A stretch of 9,599 nt of DNA. It comes from an uncultured Methanomassiliicoccaceae archaeon (GTDB taxonomy: Archaea; Thermoplasmatota; Thermoplasmata; Methanomassiliicoccales; Methanomethylophilaceae). The notes under the pieces were generated by a model. It was given only the letters and a program-made list of their open reading frames with translations, was not told the origin of the DNA and made no database searches. This document shows positions 1-6,036 of this stretch, in pieces; the stretch's first letter is position 1; every line of letters starts with the position of its first letter. Both the position numbers and the translations under genes were made by a program. The DNA is taken from assembly GCA_945492685.1 (NCBI GenBank), contig CALYUZ010000015.1:1-9599 (forward strand), read 5' to 3'.

Positions 1-771
1 GAGAATCAGCTCAAGGACAACATCCTGACCATGCTGATGGAGGATGGTGTCGAGGCCCTGGTGACCAAAAGGGGTGCCAGGTACTATGTCGAGGCCACTG
101 ATACGGAGGCTGCGGTCAGGTCCGTGCGCAAGGTCTTCGGGGTGGCGTCCATCTCCGTGGCAGAGGTCTGTTCCTCCAAGATGGAGGACATGTGCGCGGT
201 CGCCGCCGAGTACTCCAAGGGGAGGCTCTCCGAGGGACAGTCGTTTGCGGTGAAGGCCCGCAGGGAGGGATCCCAGGGCTACAGCAGCATGGATGTCGGT
301 CGCGAGGTGGGTTCCGCCATATTCCTCGCCAATGAGCACCTCGGTGTCGAGGTCGATCTCACCACTCCCGACGTCGTGTTCTATGTGGAGGTCCGTGACA
401 ACCAGGCGTACATCTTCCAGGACTACATCAGATGCCATGCCGGGCTCCCTGTGGGCAGTCAGGGGAAGGTCGTTGCGCATGTGGAGGATGACCGTGGCCT
501 CGTGTCCGCTTGGTTGATGATGAAGCGCGGATGCAGGGTCATGCTCCGTGGGGAGGATTATCTTCCGTTGCTCCGTCAGTACGACCCTATAATGAGGGCG
601 GTGGACCAGGATGGCGGGAGGAACGTCTTCGGATATGTTCTCGGGACCAGGCTGGAGGATGTTGGCAAAATCGATGTGTCCTCCTATGACCTGCCCGTGT
701 ACTTCCCGACCATTGGCATGACCGATGATGAAGTTGCGACCCTGGCCGAGACCATAAGGAACGGTCTCTGA
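1..771 (+). CDS. ThiI-like THUMP-domain protein with degenerate PP-loop (5'-partial)
   Basis: The reading frame is open from base 1, so the true start lies upstream; 256 residues are visible and about 20 are probably missing. The order follows ThiI (tRNA 4-thiouridine synthase / thiazole sulfur carrier): an N-terminal ferredoxin-like part, then THUMP (visible residues about 60-145, with the SSMDVGREVG and TTPDVVFYVEV segments), then the linker LPVGSQGKVV that normally leads into the PP-loop. The ATP-binding SGGxDS is replaced by VEDDRG (481-498), yet the flanking SAWLMMKRGC is kept. The rest is about 80 residues instead of the usual 200 or more, with only relics such as GYVLGTRLEDV and PTIGMTDDEVATLA. 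It ends cleanly at TGA, so this looks like an evolved short form and not a fresh frameshift. ThiI chemistry is not expected; tRNA binding through THUMP is plausible. Confidence 0.8.
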   Translation, partial: ENQLKDNILTMLMEDGVEALVTKRGARYYVEATDTEAAVRSVRKVFGVASISVAEVCSSKMEDMCAVAAEYSKGRLSEGQSFAVKARREGSQGYSSMDVGREVGSAIFLANEHLGVEVDLTTPDVVFYVEVRDNQAYIFQDYIRCHAGLPVGSQGKVVAHVEDDRGLVSAWLMMKRGCRVMLRGEDYLPLLRQYDPIMRAVDQDGGRNVFGYVLGTRLEDVGKIDVSSYDLPVYFPTIGMTDDEVATLAETIRNGL

Positions 772-786
772 ACATCGCATGATACA

Positions 787-823
787 GGGTCGTCCGCCCT
801 TTCGGACGGACATGACCCTTTTT
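787..823 (+). terminator. Hairpin plus T-run terminator after the ThiI-like gene
   Basis: GGGTC-GTCCG (787-796) can pair with CGGAC (807-811) and GACCC (814-818), followed directly by TTTTT (819-823). It lies in the 73-base gap between two convergent genes. The T-run is on the plus side only, so it serves the ThiI-like gene. Confidence 0.65.
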
Positions 824-844
824 CTCAAAACAAATTCCGGATGA

Positions 845-1411
845 TCAGAAGCGCTTCACGAGCTCGTCCACGGTGGTGAGTTCCGCACCGTAGACCTCCT
901 TCAGGTACTTGATCCCGGCGAGATAGTCCTCCTCCGTGAAGGATTCCACACCGTCCGTGGGGACGATGATGTTGTATCCGCGGTAGTAGGCATCCGCAGT
1001 GGTGTGTCTGACGCACATGTGTGCGTGGAGTCCGGTCATGATGACGGTGTTGACCTTGAGCTCGTCCAGGAGGATCTCCAGATCGGTTCCGTAGAATCCG
1101 CTGTATCTCCTTTTGGGAACGACATAGTCGATTCCGGTGGGTGCGAGTTCGGGGATCACTTCTGCTCCGGGTGTTCCTGCGATGGCATGGTCTCCCCAGA
1201 GTTCGAGTTCCCTGTCGATGCCTTTGATGTGGGCGTCGTTGGAGTAGATGACATAGACGCCCTTCTTCCTGGCCTCCTCGACCAGTTTCTGCATCGGGGG
1301 GATGATGCGCTGTGCACGGTCGCATTTCAGCAATCCGGTCACGAAATCGTTCAGCATGTCGACGATGATGACCGCGGTGCGGTCTTTCACTGATGGGGGG
1401 TTGAGTGACAT
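845..1411 (-). CDS. Isochorismatase-like / nicotinamidase-type cysteine hydrolase
   Basis: 188 residues, a normal length for the isochorismatase-like hydrolase family (nicotinamidase, isochorismatase and related amidases). The catalytic triad is visible: Asp18 in IIVDMLNDF, Lys100 in VVPKRRYSGF and Cys133 in HAHMCVRHTTADA. Asp59-x-His61 and His75 (in WGDHAIAGTPGAE) sit where nicotinamidases hold their metal, but the second His of the usual DxHxxxH is absent. The substrate therefore cannot be fixed: nicotinamide, another amide or an isochorismate-like ester are all possible. Start ATG at 1411 has GAGG (1416-1419) just upstream on the minus strand and a TATA-like element behind it. It is transcribed alone, convergent with the ThiI-like gene. 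Family assignment is firm, substrate unknown. Confidence 0.88.
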   Translation of the reverse strand: MSLNPPSVKDRTAVIIVDMLNDFVTGLLKCDRAQRIIPPMQKLVEEARKKGVYVIYSNDAHIKGIDRELELWGDHAIAGTPGAEVIPELAPTGIDYVVPKRRYSGFYGTDLEILLDELKVNTVIMTGLHAHMCVRHTTADAYYRGYNIIVPTDGVESFTEEDYLAGIKYLKEVYGAELTTVDELVKRF

Positions 1412-1440
1412 TTTGCCTCGGTCAATCCCTACTGAACCAC

Positions 1441-1450
1441 TAGTATTTGG
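1441..1450 (-). promoter_or_regulatory. TATA-like promoter element of the cysteine hydrolase gene
   Basis: On the minus strand this reads CCAAATACTA. Its centre is about 34 bases before the ATG at 1411, implying a very short leader that just includes the GAGG at 1416-1419. It is a weak match to the archaeal TATA box and is called mainly by position. Confidence 0.4.
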
Positions 1451-1455
1451 AACCG

Positions 1456-1470
1456 ACCATGTAGCATGGT
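1456..1470. repeat. Inverted repeat ACCATG-TAG-CATGGT, possible operator
   Basis: A perfect 6-3-6 inverted repeat lies immediately upstream of the TATA-like element of the cysteine hydrolase gene, where TFB contacts DNA. It is a plausible operator site. No regulator gene is adjacent, and the repeat could be chance. Confidence 0.4.
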
Positions 1471-1501
1471 TACGTTGTAGAACGATATTCCGAAGGTCTG
1501 T

Positions 1502-1532
1502 GAAAACAAGGTCCCCGCCCCGAAGGGACGGG
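1502..1532 (-). terminator. Hairpin terminator downstream of rpl15e
   Basis: Read on the minus strand, CCCGTCCC pairs with GGGGCGGG around a TTC loop (1514-1532; eight pairs including one G-U). A T-rich tail, CTTGTTTTC, follows at 1502-1510. It begins about 27 bases after the rpl15e stop codon. Confidence 0.6.
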
Positions 1533-1558
1533 TAAAGGGTTTCAATCCCACAGGGGGA

Positions 1559-2182
1559 TCACTTGATCCTTCTCTGGTTGGCCCTGACGGAAGGCCTGGC
1601 CTTCTCGGCACCCTTTCCGGTGTGCCTCATTCCACGGCCCTTCTGTCCGGCGGAGGTCTTTCCGCGGTAGACACGGTTGGTCTGCTTGTTCTCGCAGATC
1701 CAGTTGATCTTCTTGTCGGCCTTGATGACGGGGTGTGCGGGGTCGACGAGGATGACCTCATACCACTCCTGCTGTCCGTCTGCTCCGACCCAGTAGGAAT
1801 TCAGGACCTCAAGGTTGGGGTACCTCTTTGCGGTCCTCTCCTCTGCCATCCTCTGGAGGCTCTTTCCGACGGTAATCTGGTTGATTCCCTTCCTCTTGGC
1901 CCTCCTTCCAGTGACGATGGCCCTCTTCTGGAAGCTTCCCTTCCTGACCCTCGCCCTGACGATGACGTATCCCTGCTTTGCCTTGTATCCGAGGGCCCTT
2001 GCCCTGTCCAGGCGGGTGGGCTTCTCGACGCGGACGAAGTTCTCCTCCTTCCTCCACTGGATCCTGCGCTCGTAGTTGAGCTCCTTCACGTAGGTCTTGG
2101 AGGGGGTGTTCCATGCGTCTGCGATGTAGCTGTACATGCTTTTCCCGTTAACCGGGCGTGTTTCCTGAGTCTCGTCGCTCAT
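1559..2182 (-). CDS. rpl15e: 50S ribosomal protein L15e
   Basis: 207 residues, very basic, with the archaeal/eukaryotic L15e signature: a KSMYSYIADAW N-terminus, the KPTRLDRARALGYKAKQGYVIVR core (read here as two adjoining motifs), RRAKRKGINQI, and a Gly/Arg/Lys-rich C-terminus with GRGMRHTGKG. It is a structural protein of the large ribosomal subunit with no bacterial counterpart, which alone marks the window as archaeal. The open frame extends to 2245, but the start at 2182 is preferred. AGGTGAG (2187-2193, minus strand) lies five bases before it, and the resulting protein begins about 13 residues ahead of the conserved KSMY, as in homologues. It is monocistronic, with its own TATA box and terminator, divergent from larA. 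Confidence 0.97.
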   Translation of the reverse strand: MSDETQETRPVNGKSMYSYIADAWNTPSKTYVKELNYERRIQWRKEENFVRVEKPTRLDRARALGYKAKQGYVIVRARVRKGSFQKRAIVTGRRAKRKGINQITVGKSLQRMAEERTAKRYPNLEVLNSYWVGADGQQEWYEVILVDPAHPVIKADKKINWICENKQTNRVYRGKTSAGQKGRGMRHTGKGAEKARPSVRANQRRIK

Positions 2183-2186
2183 GTTT

Positions 2187-2193
2187 CTCACCT
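2187..2193 (-). promoter_or_regulatory. Ribosome binding site fixing the rpl15e start
   Basis: AGGTGAG on the minus strand, with the GGTGA core five bases before the ATG at 2182. It decides against the longer in-frame start at 2245, which has no such site and would coincide with the predicted transcription start. Confidence 0.7.
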
Positions 2194-2228
2194 TTACGGA
2201 TTCACCATTGCGGCACATTTCCGTTCGC

Positions 2229-2243
2229 GGGACTAAGCGTCCC
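2229..2243 (-). repeat. Stem-loop at the 5' end of the rpl15e leader
   Basis: GGGAC-TAAGC-GTCCC is a perfect 5-5-5 inverted repeat. Counting about 25-27 bases from the TATA box places the transcription start near 2243-2246, so the mRNA would begin almost exactly with this hairpin, inside a leader of roughly 60 bases. Confidence 0.45.
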
Positions 2244-2267
2244 ACAATGGGGCGGAGAGCTGGTCCG

Positions 2268-2275
2268 TATTTATA
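2268..2275 (-). promoter_or_regulatory. TATA box of rpl15e
   Basis: Minus strand TATAAATA (in CTATAAATACGG) is a near-perfect archaeal TATA box. It predicts transcription from about 2245 and a leader of roughly 60 bases, in keeping with the Shine-Dalgarno site before the chosen ATG. Confidence 0.75.
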
Positions 2276-2316
2276 GACTTCGAATCCGGACCCTTGGTTC
2301 CCGTGCGCGTATGTAC

Positions 2317-2324
2317 TTATAAGA
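2317..2324 (+). promoter_or_regulatory. TATA box of the larA operon
   Basis: TTATAAGA centred about 31 bases before the ATG at 2352. The start of transcription should fall within a few bases of the ATG, and no ribosome binding site is visible, so the operon mRNA is probably leaderless. A short inverted repeat, GACC-CGTC-GGTC (2337-2348), lies right at the start site. Confidence 0.65.
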
Positions 2325-2351
2325 GAGGATGCAATCGACCCGTCGGTCTAC

Positions 2352-3593
2352 ATGATCATCGATGTGAAGTACGGCAAGGACGGGGTCCAGAAAGTGGATA
2401 TCCCGGATGAGAACTACGTTGGAACCTTCTATCCCAAGGATGTCGAATGCGGAGACCCCGACGAGGTCATCGGCGCATCCATCGACGATCCCATCGGATA
2501 TGACTCCATGGAGCAGTTTCTGGAGGGCGGGGAGGACATCGTGTTCATCGTCAACGACGGTACCCGCCCCACGCCCACCGCGAAGGTCCTGGACGCCCTG
2601 TCCAAGAGGATGGACCTCAGGTCCGCCAGATACCTGGTGGCCACAGGGACGCACAGGGACATGACCGAGGAGGAGTACAACTTCGTCTTCGGATCCCACT
2701 ACCAGGAGCTGAAGGACCGCATCATCTGCCATGATGCCAAGAAATCCGAGTGCGTGAACCTCGGCACATCGAAGAACGGAACGCCCATGGAGGTCAACAA
2801 GGTCGCCGTGGATGCCGACCGTCTGGTGATCATCACATCGGTGGAGCCCCATTACTTCGCAGGATACACCGGAGGCAGGAAGTCCTTCCTCCCCGGAGTC
2901 GCATCCTTCAGGACCGTGGAGGCCAACCATAAGCTCGCCATGAACAAGGAGGCCCAGTCCCTGGTCCTCGAGGGCAACCCAGTCCACGAGGATATGATGG
3001 ATGCACTCGCCGTCGTCAAGGACAAGGCCATATTCTCCATCCAGATGGTCCTCGACAGGCACCAGAACATCTACAAGGTGGCCTCCGGTGCCCTCAACCC
3101 TGCGTTCGACAGGGCGGTCGAGTGGGCTAACGAGGTCTTCTCCGTGCCAATCCCCGAGAAGGCCGATGTTGTCATCTCCGTTGCCCCGTACCCCATGGAT
3201 GTGGACCTCTACCAGTCGCAGAAGGCCCTGGACAACGGAAAGTGGGCACTCAAGGAGGGCGGCAAGATCATCATGGTCTCCAAGTGCAGGGAAGGTATCG
3301 GACACGCCACCTTCCTCACGCAGCTCTCCTCATCCAGGGATCCCAAGCAGGTCCTGGAGAACCTCAAGGCCGAGTACAAGCTCGGATACCACAAGGCCGC
3401 CAAGATGGCGGAGATCGCCACATGGGCATCCATCTGGGCCGTCACCGACCTGGACCCCGAGCTGTTGACGAACGCCAACATAACACCGTTCCCCAGCGTG
3501 GCCGATGCGGTAGCCGAGGCCCTCAGGGAGAACCCCAAGTCCAGGGTAATAGTGCTCATGGACGGTAGCGTTACAATTCCGAAGGTGGAATGA
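2352..3593 (+). CDS. larA: LarA-family nickel-pincer 2-hydroxyacid racemase
   Basis: 413 residues, the usual LarA length. LarA enzymes racemise 2-hydroxyacids (lactate is the model) by hydride transfer to a covalently bound nickel-pincer nucleotide. Key residues are all present with spacing matching Lactobacillus plantarum LarA: Asp69-x-x-Arg72 in NDGTRPTPT, His101 in ATGTHRD, His167 and cofactor-anchoring Lys177 in EPHYFAGYTGGRKSF, nickel ligand His193 in ANHKLA, and Gln288/Lys291 in YQSQKAL. The enzyme should therefore be active, provided the cell makes the cofactor (LarB, LarC and LarE are not in this window). The substrate may be lactate or another 2-hydroxyacid. It is first in an operon: its TGA overlaps the start of the HdrD-like gene. 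The family is certain; substrate specificity is not. Confidence 0.93.
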   Translation: MIIDVKYGKDGVQKVDIPDENYVGTFYPKDVECGDPDEVIGASIDDPIGYDSMEQFLEGGEDIVFIVNDGTRPTPTAKVLDALSKRMDLRSARYLVATGTHRDMTEEEYNFVFGSHYQELKDRIICHDAKKSECVNLGTSKNGTPMEVNKVAVDADRLVIITSVEPHYFAGYTGGRKSFLPGVASFRTVEANHKLAMNKEAQSLVLEGNPVHEDMMDALAVVKDKAIFSIQMVLDRHQNIYKVASGALNPAFDRAVEWANEVFSVPIPEKADVVISVAPYPMDVDLYQSQKALDNGKWALKEGGKIIMVSKCREGIGHATFLTQLSSSRDPKQVLENLKAEYKLGYHKAAKMAEIATWASIWAVTDLDPELLTNANITPFPSVADAVAEALRENPKSRVIVLMDGSVTIPKVE

Positions 3594-4690
3594 TGACCGA
3601 TTTCAGAACAGAGAATCTCGAGAAAGTAAGGAACGCCGTCAACGTCTGTACGATGTGCGGTTTCTGTAAGAGCGTCTGCCCCTCCTTCAAGTCGATCGGA
3701 TGGGACTCCGCGCTCTCCAGGGGACGTATCATCCTCTCCTACGGTCTGCTCAACGGCGACCTGGAGGCCGACCCCTCCGTCATTGAGAACATGTACACAT
3801 GCACCACATGTGCGGACTGTGTCAGGAGATGTCCCTCCAAGGTCGACATCGTCGACATCATCGAGCTGTGCCGTGCCGACCTCGTGAAGAACGGACACAT
3901 CATCCCCAAGCACAAGTCGATGTGCGACAACATCCTCGCCACTGGCAACCCGTTCGGCGAGAAGGCCCCCAGGCAGGAGGTCCTCGGAAGGAAGCCCCAC
4001 AACGCCAAGATCGGATACTACGTGGGATGCACAGCGACATACAGGTCCAAGAAGACAGCTCAGGCCACCATATCCATTCTGGACAAGATCGGTGCCGATT
4101 ACACCACCGTTGATGAGGTCTGCTGCGGTTCCGTCATGCAGAGGGTCGGATGGCCCCAGGAGGATGTCACCGAGCTCATGAGGAAGAACGTGGAGAACAT
4201 CAAGTCCCTCGGTATCGAGACACTCGTCCTCGCATGTGCCGGGTGCTACAGGATGTTCAAGATCGAGTACCCCAAGTACGTGGACGTCCCCTTCGAGGTC
4301 CTCCACATCACAGAGTTCCTCGCGAAGCAGGACCTCAAGCTCAAGCCCCTCGATGGCAAGGTGGTCACATACCACGACCCCTGCCACCTCGGAAGGCACT
4401 GCGGAGTCTACGAGGCCCCCAGGGAGGTCATCGCCAAGATCCCCGGAGTCGACTTCAGGGAGATGGAGTACAACCGCAAGACCAGCCACTGCTGCGGAGG
4501 AGGCGGAGGTGTCAGGTCCGCATTCCCCGAGGAGTCTATGGACATCGCGGGAACAAGGCTGGATGAGGCGGCTTTCGCGGACATAATTATAACGACATGT
4601 CCGTTCTGCGTGAACAACCTGGATTCCGCCAAGGGCGACAGGGACATCCAGGTCAGGGACCTCGTAGAGGTCATCGACGAGCTGATGTGA
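3590..4690 (+). CDS. HdrD/GlcF-like iron-sulfur protein with two CCG domains
   Basis: 366 residues. Two ferredoxin-type [4Fe-4S] motifs come first (Cys20/23/26/30 and Cys71/74/77/81), then two complete CCG domains: Cys147, Cys178-179, Cys216/219, and Cys265, Cys301-302, Cys337/340. The spacings fit the C-x(30-39)-CC-x(34-39)-CxxC pattern that binds noncubane clusters in HdrB/HdrD. Members reduce the CoM-S-S-CoB heterodisulfide (HdrD) or pass electrons from flavin 2-hydroxyacid dehydrogenases (GlcF, LldE). No flavin GlcD-like partner or HdrE is adjacent. No membrane segment is evident. The start overlaps the larA stop (ATGA); a second ATG at 3593 has a better distance from AGGTGG (3583-3588) and may be the real one. 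Placement after larA favours a 2-hydroxyacid redox role, but a methanogenic HdrD remains possible. Confidence 0.88.
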   Translation: MMTDFRTENLEKVRNAVNVCTMCGFCKSVCPSFKSIGWDSALSRGRIILSYGLLNGDLEADPSVIENMYTCTTCADCVRRCPSKVDIVDIIELCRADLVKNGHIIPKHKSMCDNILATGNPFGEKAPRQEVLGRKPHNAKIGYYVGCTATYRSKKTAQATISILDKIGADYTTVDEVCCGSVMQRVGWPQEDVTELMRKNVENIKSLGIETLVLACAGCYRMFKIEYPKYVDVPFEVLHITEFLAKQDLKLKPLDGKVVTYHDPCHLGRHCGVYEAPREVIAKIPGVDFREMEYNRKTSHCCGGGGGVRSAFPEESMDIAGTRLDEAAFADIIITTCPFCVNNLDSAKGDRDIQVRDLVEVIDELM

Positions 4691-4691
4691 A

Positions 4692-5486
4692 ATGGAAGTC
4701 CCATGCAGGAGGGGGACCCTCACGGGGGGACCCCTCATCATGGGCATACTAAACGTGACCCCCGATTCCATCTCCGACGGGGGCACGTGGTCGGATCCCG
4801 CAGTGGCCGTCCGCCATGCGTTCGACATGGTGGACCAGGGTGCGGACATCATCGACCTGGGTGGTGAATCCACCCGTCCCTTCTCCGATCCAGTCAGTGC
4901 GGATGAGGAGATCTCCCGCCTGATTCCAGTGCTCAGGGACCTCCTCCCATCGATAGATGTTCCCGTGTCAGTGGACACAATGAAGGCATCCGTGGCGGAG
5001 AGGTGTATAGGGATGGGCGTGGACATGATCAACGATGTCTACGGTCTGAGGGACGATGGGATGTTAGAGGCCTGTGCCGGGTCCGATGTGGCCGTGGTCA
5101 TCATGCACATGCACGGTATGCCCAAGACCATGCAGGCATCTGTCATGGGTGACGGGTTCATGACGGAGATACGGGGGTTCCTCCGGGAACGTACCGATGC
5201 CGCACTGGATGCGGGGATATCGAAGGACAGGATCATCCTCGACCCCGGAGTGGGGTTCGGTAAGTCGTTCGATCAGAACATGGAGATAATCTCGAACAGT
5301 TCCTATTTCTCGGATGGGTATCCTGTTCTGATGGGATCGTCCCGTAAGGGGTTCCTTTCGGAGAAGTTCCCCGGTATGGACCGTGACGATGCATCCGCCG
5401 AGGCCGCCAGGATATCCGTCGAATCGGGATCGGACATCGTTCGTGTCCACAATGTCGCAAGGACGGTTGCCGAGATCAGAGGATGA
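4692..5486 (+). CDS. folP: Dihydropteroate synthase
   Basis: 264 residues, normal for DHPS, which joins a 4-aminobenzoate-type acceptor to the pterin pyrophosphate in folate synthesis, or a ribosylated aminobenzene in methanopterin synthesis. Conserved elements in order: MGILNVTPDSISDGG (Asn21), DLGGESTRP (Thr61, Arg62), PVSVDT (Asp95), IND (Asn114), MHMHG, DPGVGFGK (Asp184), GSSRKGF (Lys219) and RVHNV (Arg251, His253). All substrate-binding residues known from the family are there. The ATG follows the HdrD-like stop after one base, so it is co-transcribed and probably translationally coupled. Its link to the first two operon genes is not obvious. Its last 11 bases overlap the 3' end of the zinc-ribbon gene on the other strand. 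Which cofactor it serves cannot be told from sequence alone. Confidence 0.95.
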   Translation: MEVPCRRGTLTGGPLIMGILNVTPDSISDGGTWSDPAVAVRHAFDMVDQGADIIDLGGESTRPFSDPVSADEEISRLIPVLRDLLPSIDVPVSVDTMKASVAERCIGMGVDMINDVYGLRDDGMLEACAGSDVAVVIMHMHGMPKTMQASVMGDGFMTEIRGFLRERTDAALDAGISKDRIILDPGVGFGKSFDQNMEIISNSSYFSDGYPVLMGSSRKGFLSEKFPGMDRDDASAEAARISVESGSDIVRVHNVARTVAEIRG

Positions 5487-5676
5487 TCCCGACCGCGATT
5501 ATAACCACGACACTCAGACCGGAGATCACATAGAACATCATGTCGCGTCTCTTCTCTGCCGCGACCCTTTCCATCTCCTTGGATCTGCATTCGTCGTTGC
5601 AGTACTCCTCCCCGAAGGGTATGGGGTCCCCGCAGTACAAACAGTGTGAATGATCGGGTAGTCTGAGTCCTGCCAT
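5476..5676 (-). CDS. Small zinc-ribbon protein with C-terminal membrane helix (DUF2116-like)
   Basis: 66 residues from the ATG at 5676. An N-terminal zinc ribbon has CLYCGDPIP followed by YCNDEC (CxxC...CxxxC). A charged linker (EMERVAAEKRRD) follows, then one hydrophobic helix (MMFYVISGLSVVVIIAVGII) ending the protein. This matches small archaeal zinc-ribbon proteins of the DUF2116 type, whose function is unknown. The C-terminal anchor would leave the ribbon probably in the cytoplasm. A GTG at 5685 is an alternative start adding three residues. It is convergent with folP, overlapping by 11 bases, and divergent from the ubiquitin-fold gene, sharing its AT-rich promoter region. Confidence 0.8.
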   Translation of the reverse strand: MAGLRLPDHSHCLYCGDPIPFGEEYCNDECRSKEMERVAAEKRRDMMFYVISGLSVVVIIAVGIIL

Positions 5677-5702
5677 ATGTTCCACTATACAGAATATAAT
5701 AG

Positions 5703-5710
5703 TTAAAAAA
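5703..5710 (-). promoter_or_regulatory. Probable TATA element of the zinc-ribbon gene
   Basis: The minus strand reads TTTTTTAA, about 30 bases before the ATG at 5676 and within the most AT-rich stretch of the window (5686-5730). No ribosome binding site is visible, which fits a leaderless or nearly leaderless mRNA. The exact element is uncertain because several AT-rich candidates overlap. Confidence 0.35.
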
Positions 5711-5719
5711 TTGGTTCTC

Positions 5720-5730
5720 CTTTATCTATC
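5720..5730 (+). promoter_or_regulatory. Possible TATA element for the ubiquitin-fold/JAMM-like operon
   Basis: CTTTATCTATC would start transcription near 5750 and leave a leader of about 25 bases containing the GGTGAT ribosome binding site. It is a weak TATA match; AGTTAAAAAA at 5701-5710 is an alternative. Confidence 0.3.
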
Positions 5731-5761
5731 AGTCCATGTTCCATCCATCAGAGAACACTTT

Positions 5762-5767
5762 GGTGAT
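5762..5767 (+). promoter_or_regulatory. Ribosome binding site fixing the ubiquitin-fold protein start
   Basis: GGTGAT, a perfect Shine-Dalgarno core, lies five bases before the ATG at 5773. It argues against the in-frame TTG at 5767, which overlaps the site itself. Confidence 0.75.
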
Positions 5768-5772
5768 TGAAA

Positions 5773-6024
5773 ATGGTCAGATTCACACTTAGGAACATGG
5801 CAAGGTCTTCGAGCATGAGGGTGGACCTGGACCCCCGCGATGATGTGAGCGAGATCTCGGACATCGTCCTTGAATGCTGGGGGTCGGAGGGTTTCCTGAT
5901 GACCAACGGATACAGGATAATCGGAGAGGGCAACAGGATCGGTATGGAGATCTCGGAAGGTGATGTTGTGGATATCATCCCGGACCCACGTGGGATCCCT
6001 ACGGGATTCATAAACAGGTTGTGA
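5773..6024 (+). CDS. Ubiquitin-like (beta-grasp) small protein
   Basis: 83 residues. No family was matched by search, but the layout is that of a ubiquitin-like beta-grasp: a strand (VRFTLRN), a second strand (MRVDLD), a helix (DVSEISDIVLECWG), a short strand with a turn (FLMTNGYRII) and the closing strand (EGDVVDIIP). The last segment resembles the 'dGD.v.iip.prG' end of ubiquitin-like proteins. It does not end in Gly-Gly: the tail is DPRGIPTGFINRL, so conjugation would need trimming or does not happen. It starts the two-gene unit with the JAMM-like gene 12 bases downstream. Known archaeal relatives are sulfur carriers or protein modifiers (SAMP, MoaD, ThiS), and a non-conjugated scaffold is equally possible. 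Confidence 0.6.
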   Translation: MVRFTLRNMARSSSMRVDLDPRDDVSEISDIVLECWGSEGFLMTNGYRIIGEGNRIGMEISEGDVVDIIPDPRGIPTGFINRL

Positions 6025-6036
6025 CATCACGGTTCC

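Noticed and set aside
1533..1556. GTTTCAATCCC, which resembles the end of some CRISPR repeats and a tRNA T-arm
   Set aside because: There is only one copy, without spacers, and no acceptor stem or anticodon arm can be drawn around it. It lies in the rpl15e 3' region beside the terminator.
2183..2245. A longer rpl15e start at 2245 adding 21 residues
   Set aside because: The extension has no homologue-like sequence, its ATG coincides with the predicted transcription start, and a good GGTGA site marks the ATG at 2182.
2271..3305. A 344-codon minus-strand frame opposite larA
   Set aside because: It is antisense to the conserved LarA motifs, and its 3' end overlaps the rpl15e TATA box, which would be an unlikely place for a gene.
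3209..5032. A 607-codon open frame on the minus strand, antisense to larA, the HdrD-like gene and folP
   Set aside because: It lies opposite three genes with full sets of conserved motifs, has no recognisable domain itself, and is explained by the rarity of TTA, CTA and TCA codons in the GC-rich sense strand.
5767..5772. TTG start at 5767 for the ubiquitin-fold protein
   Set aside because: It overlaps the GGTGAT ribosome binding site that is correctly spaced for the ATG at 5773.
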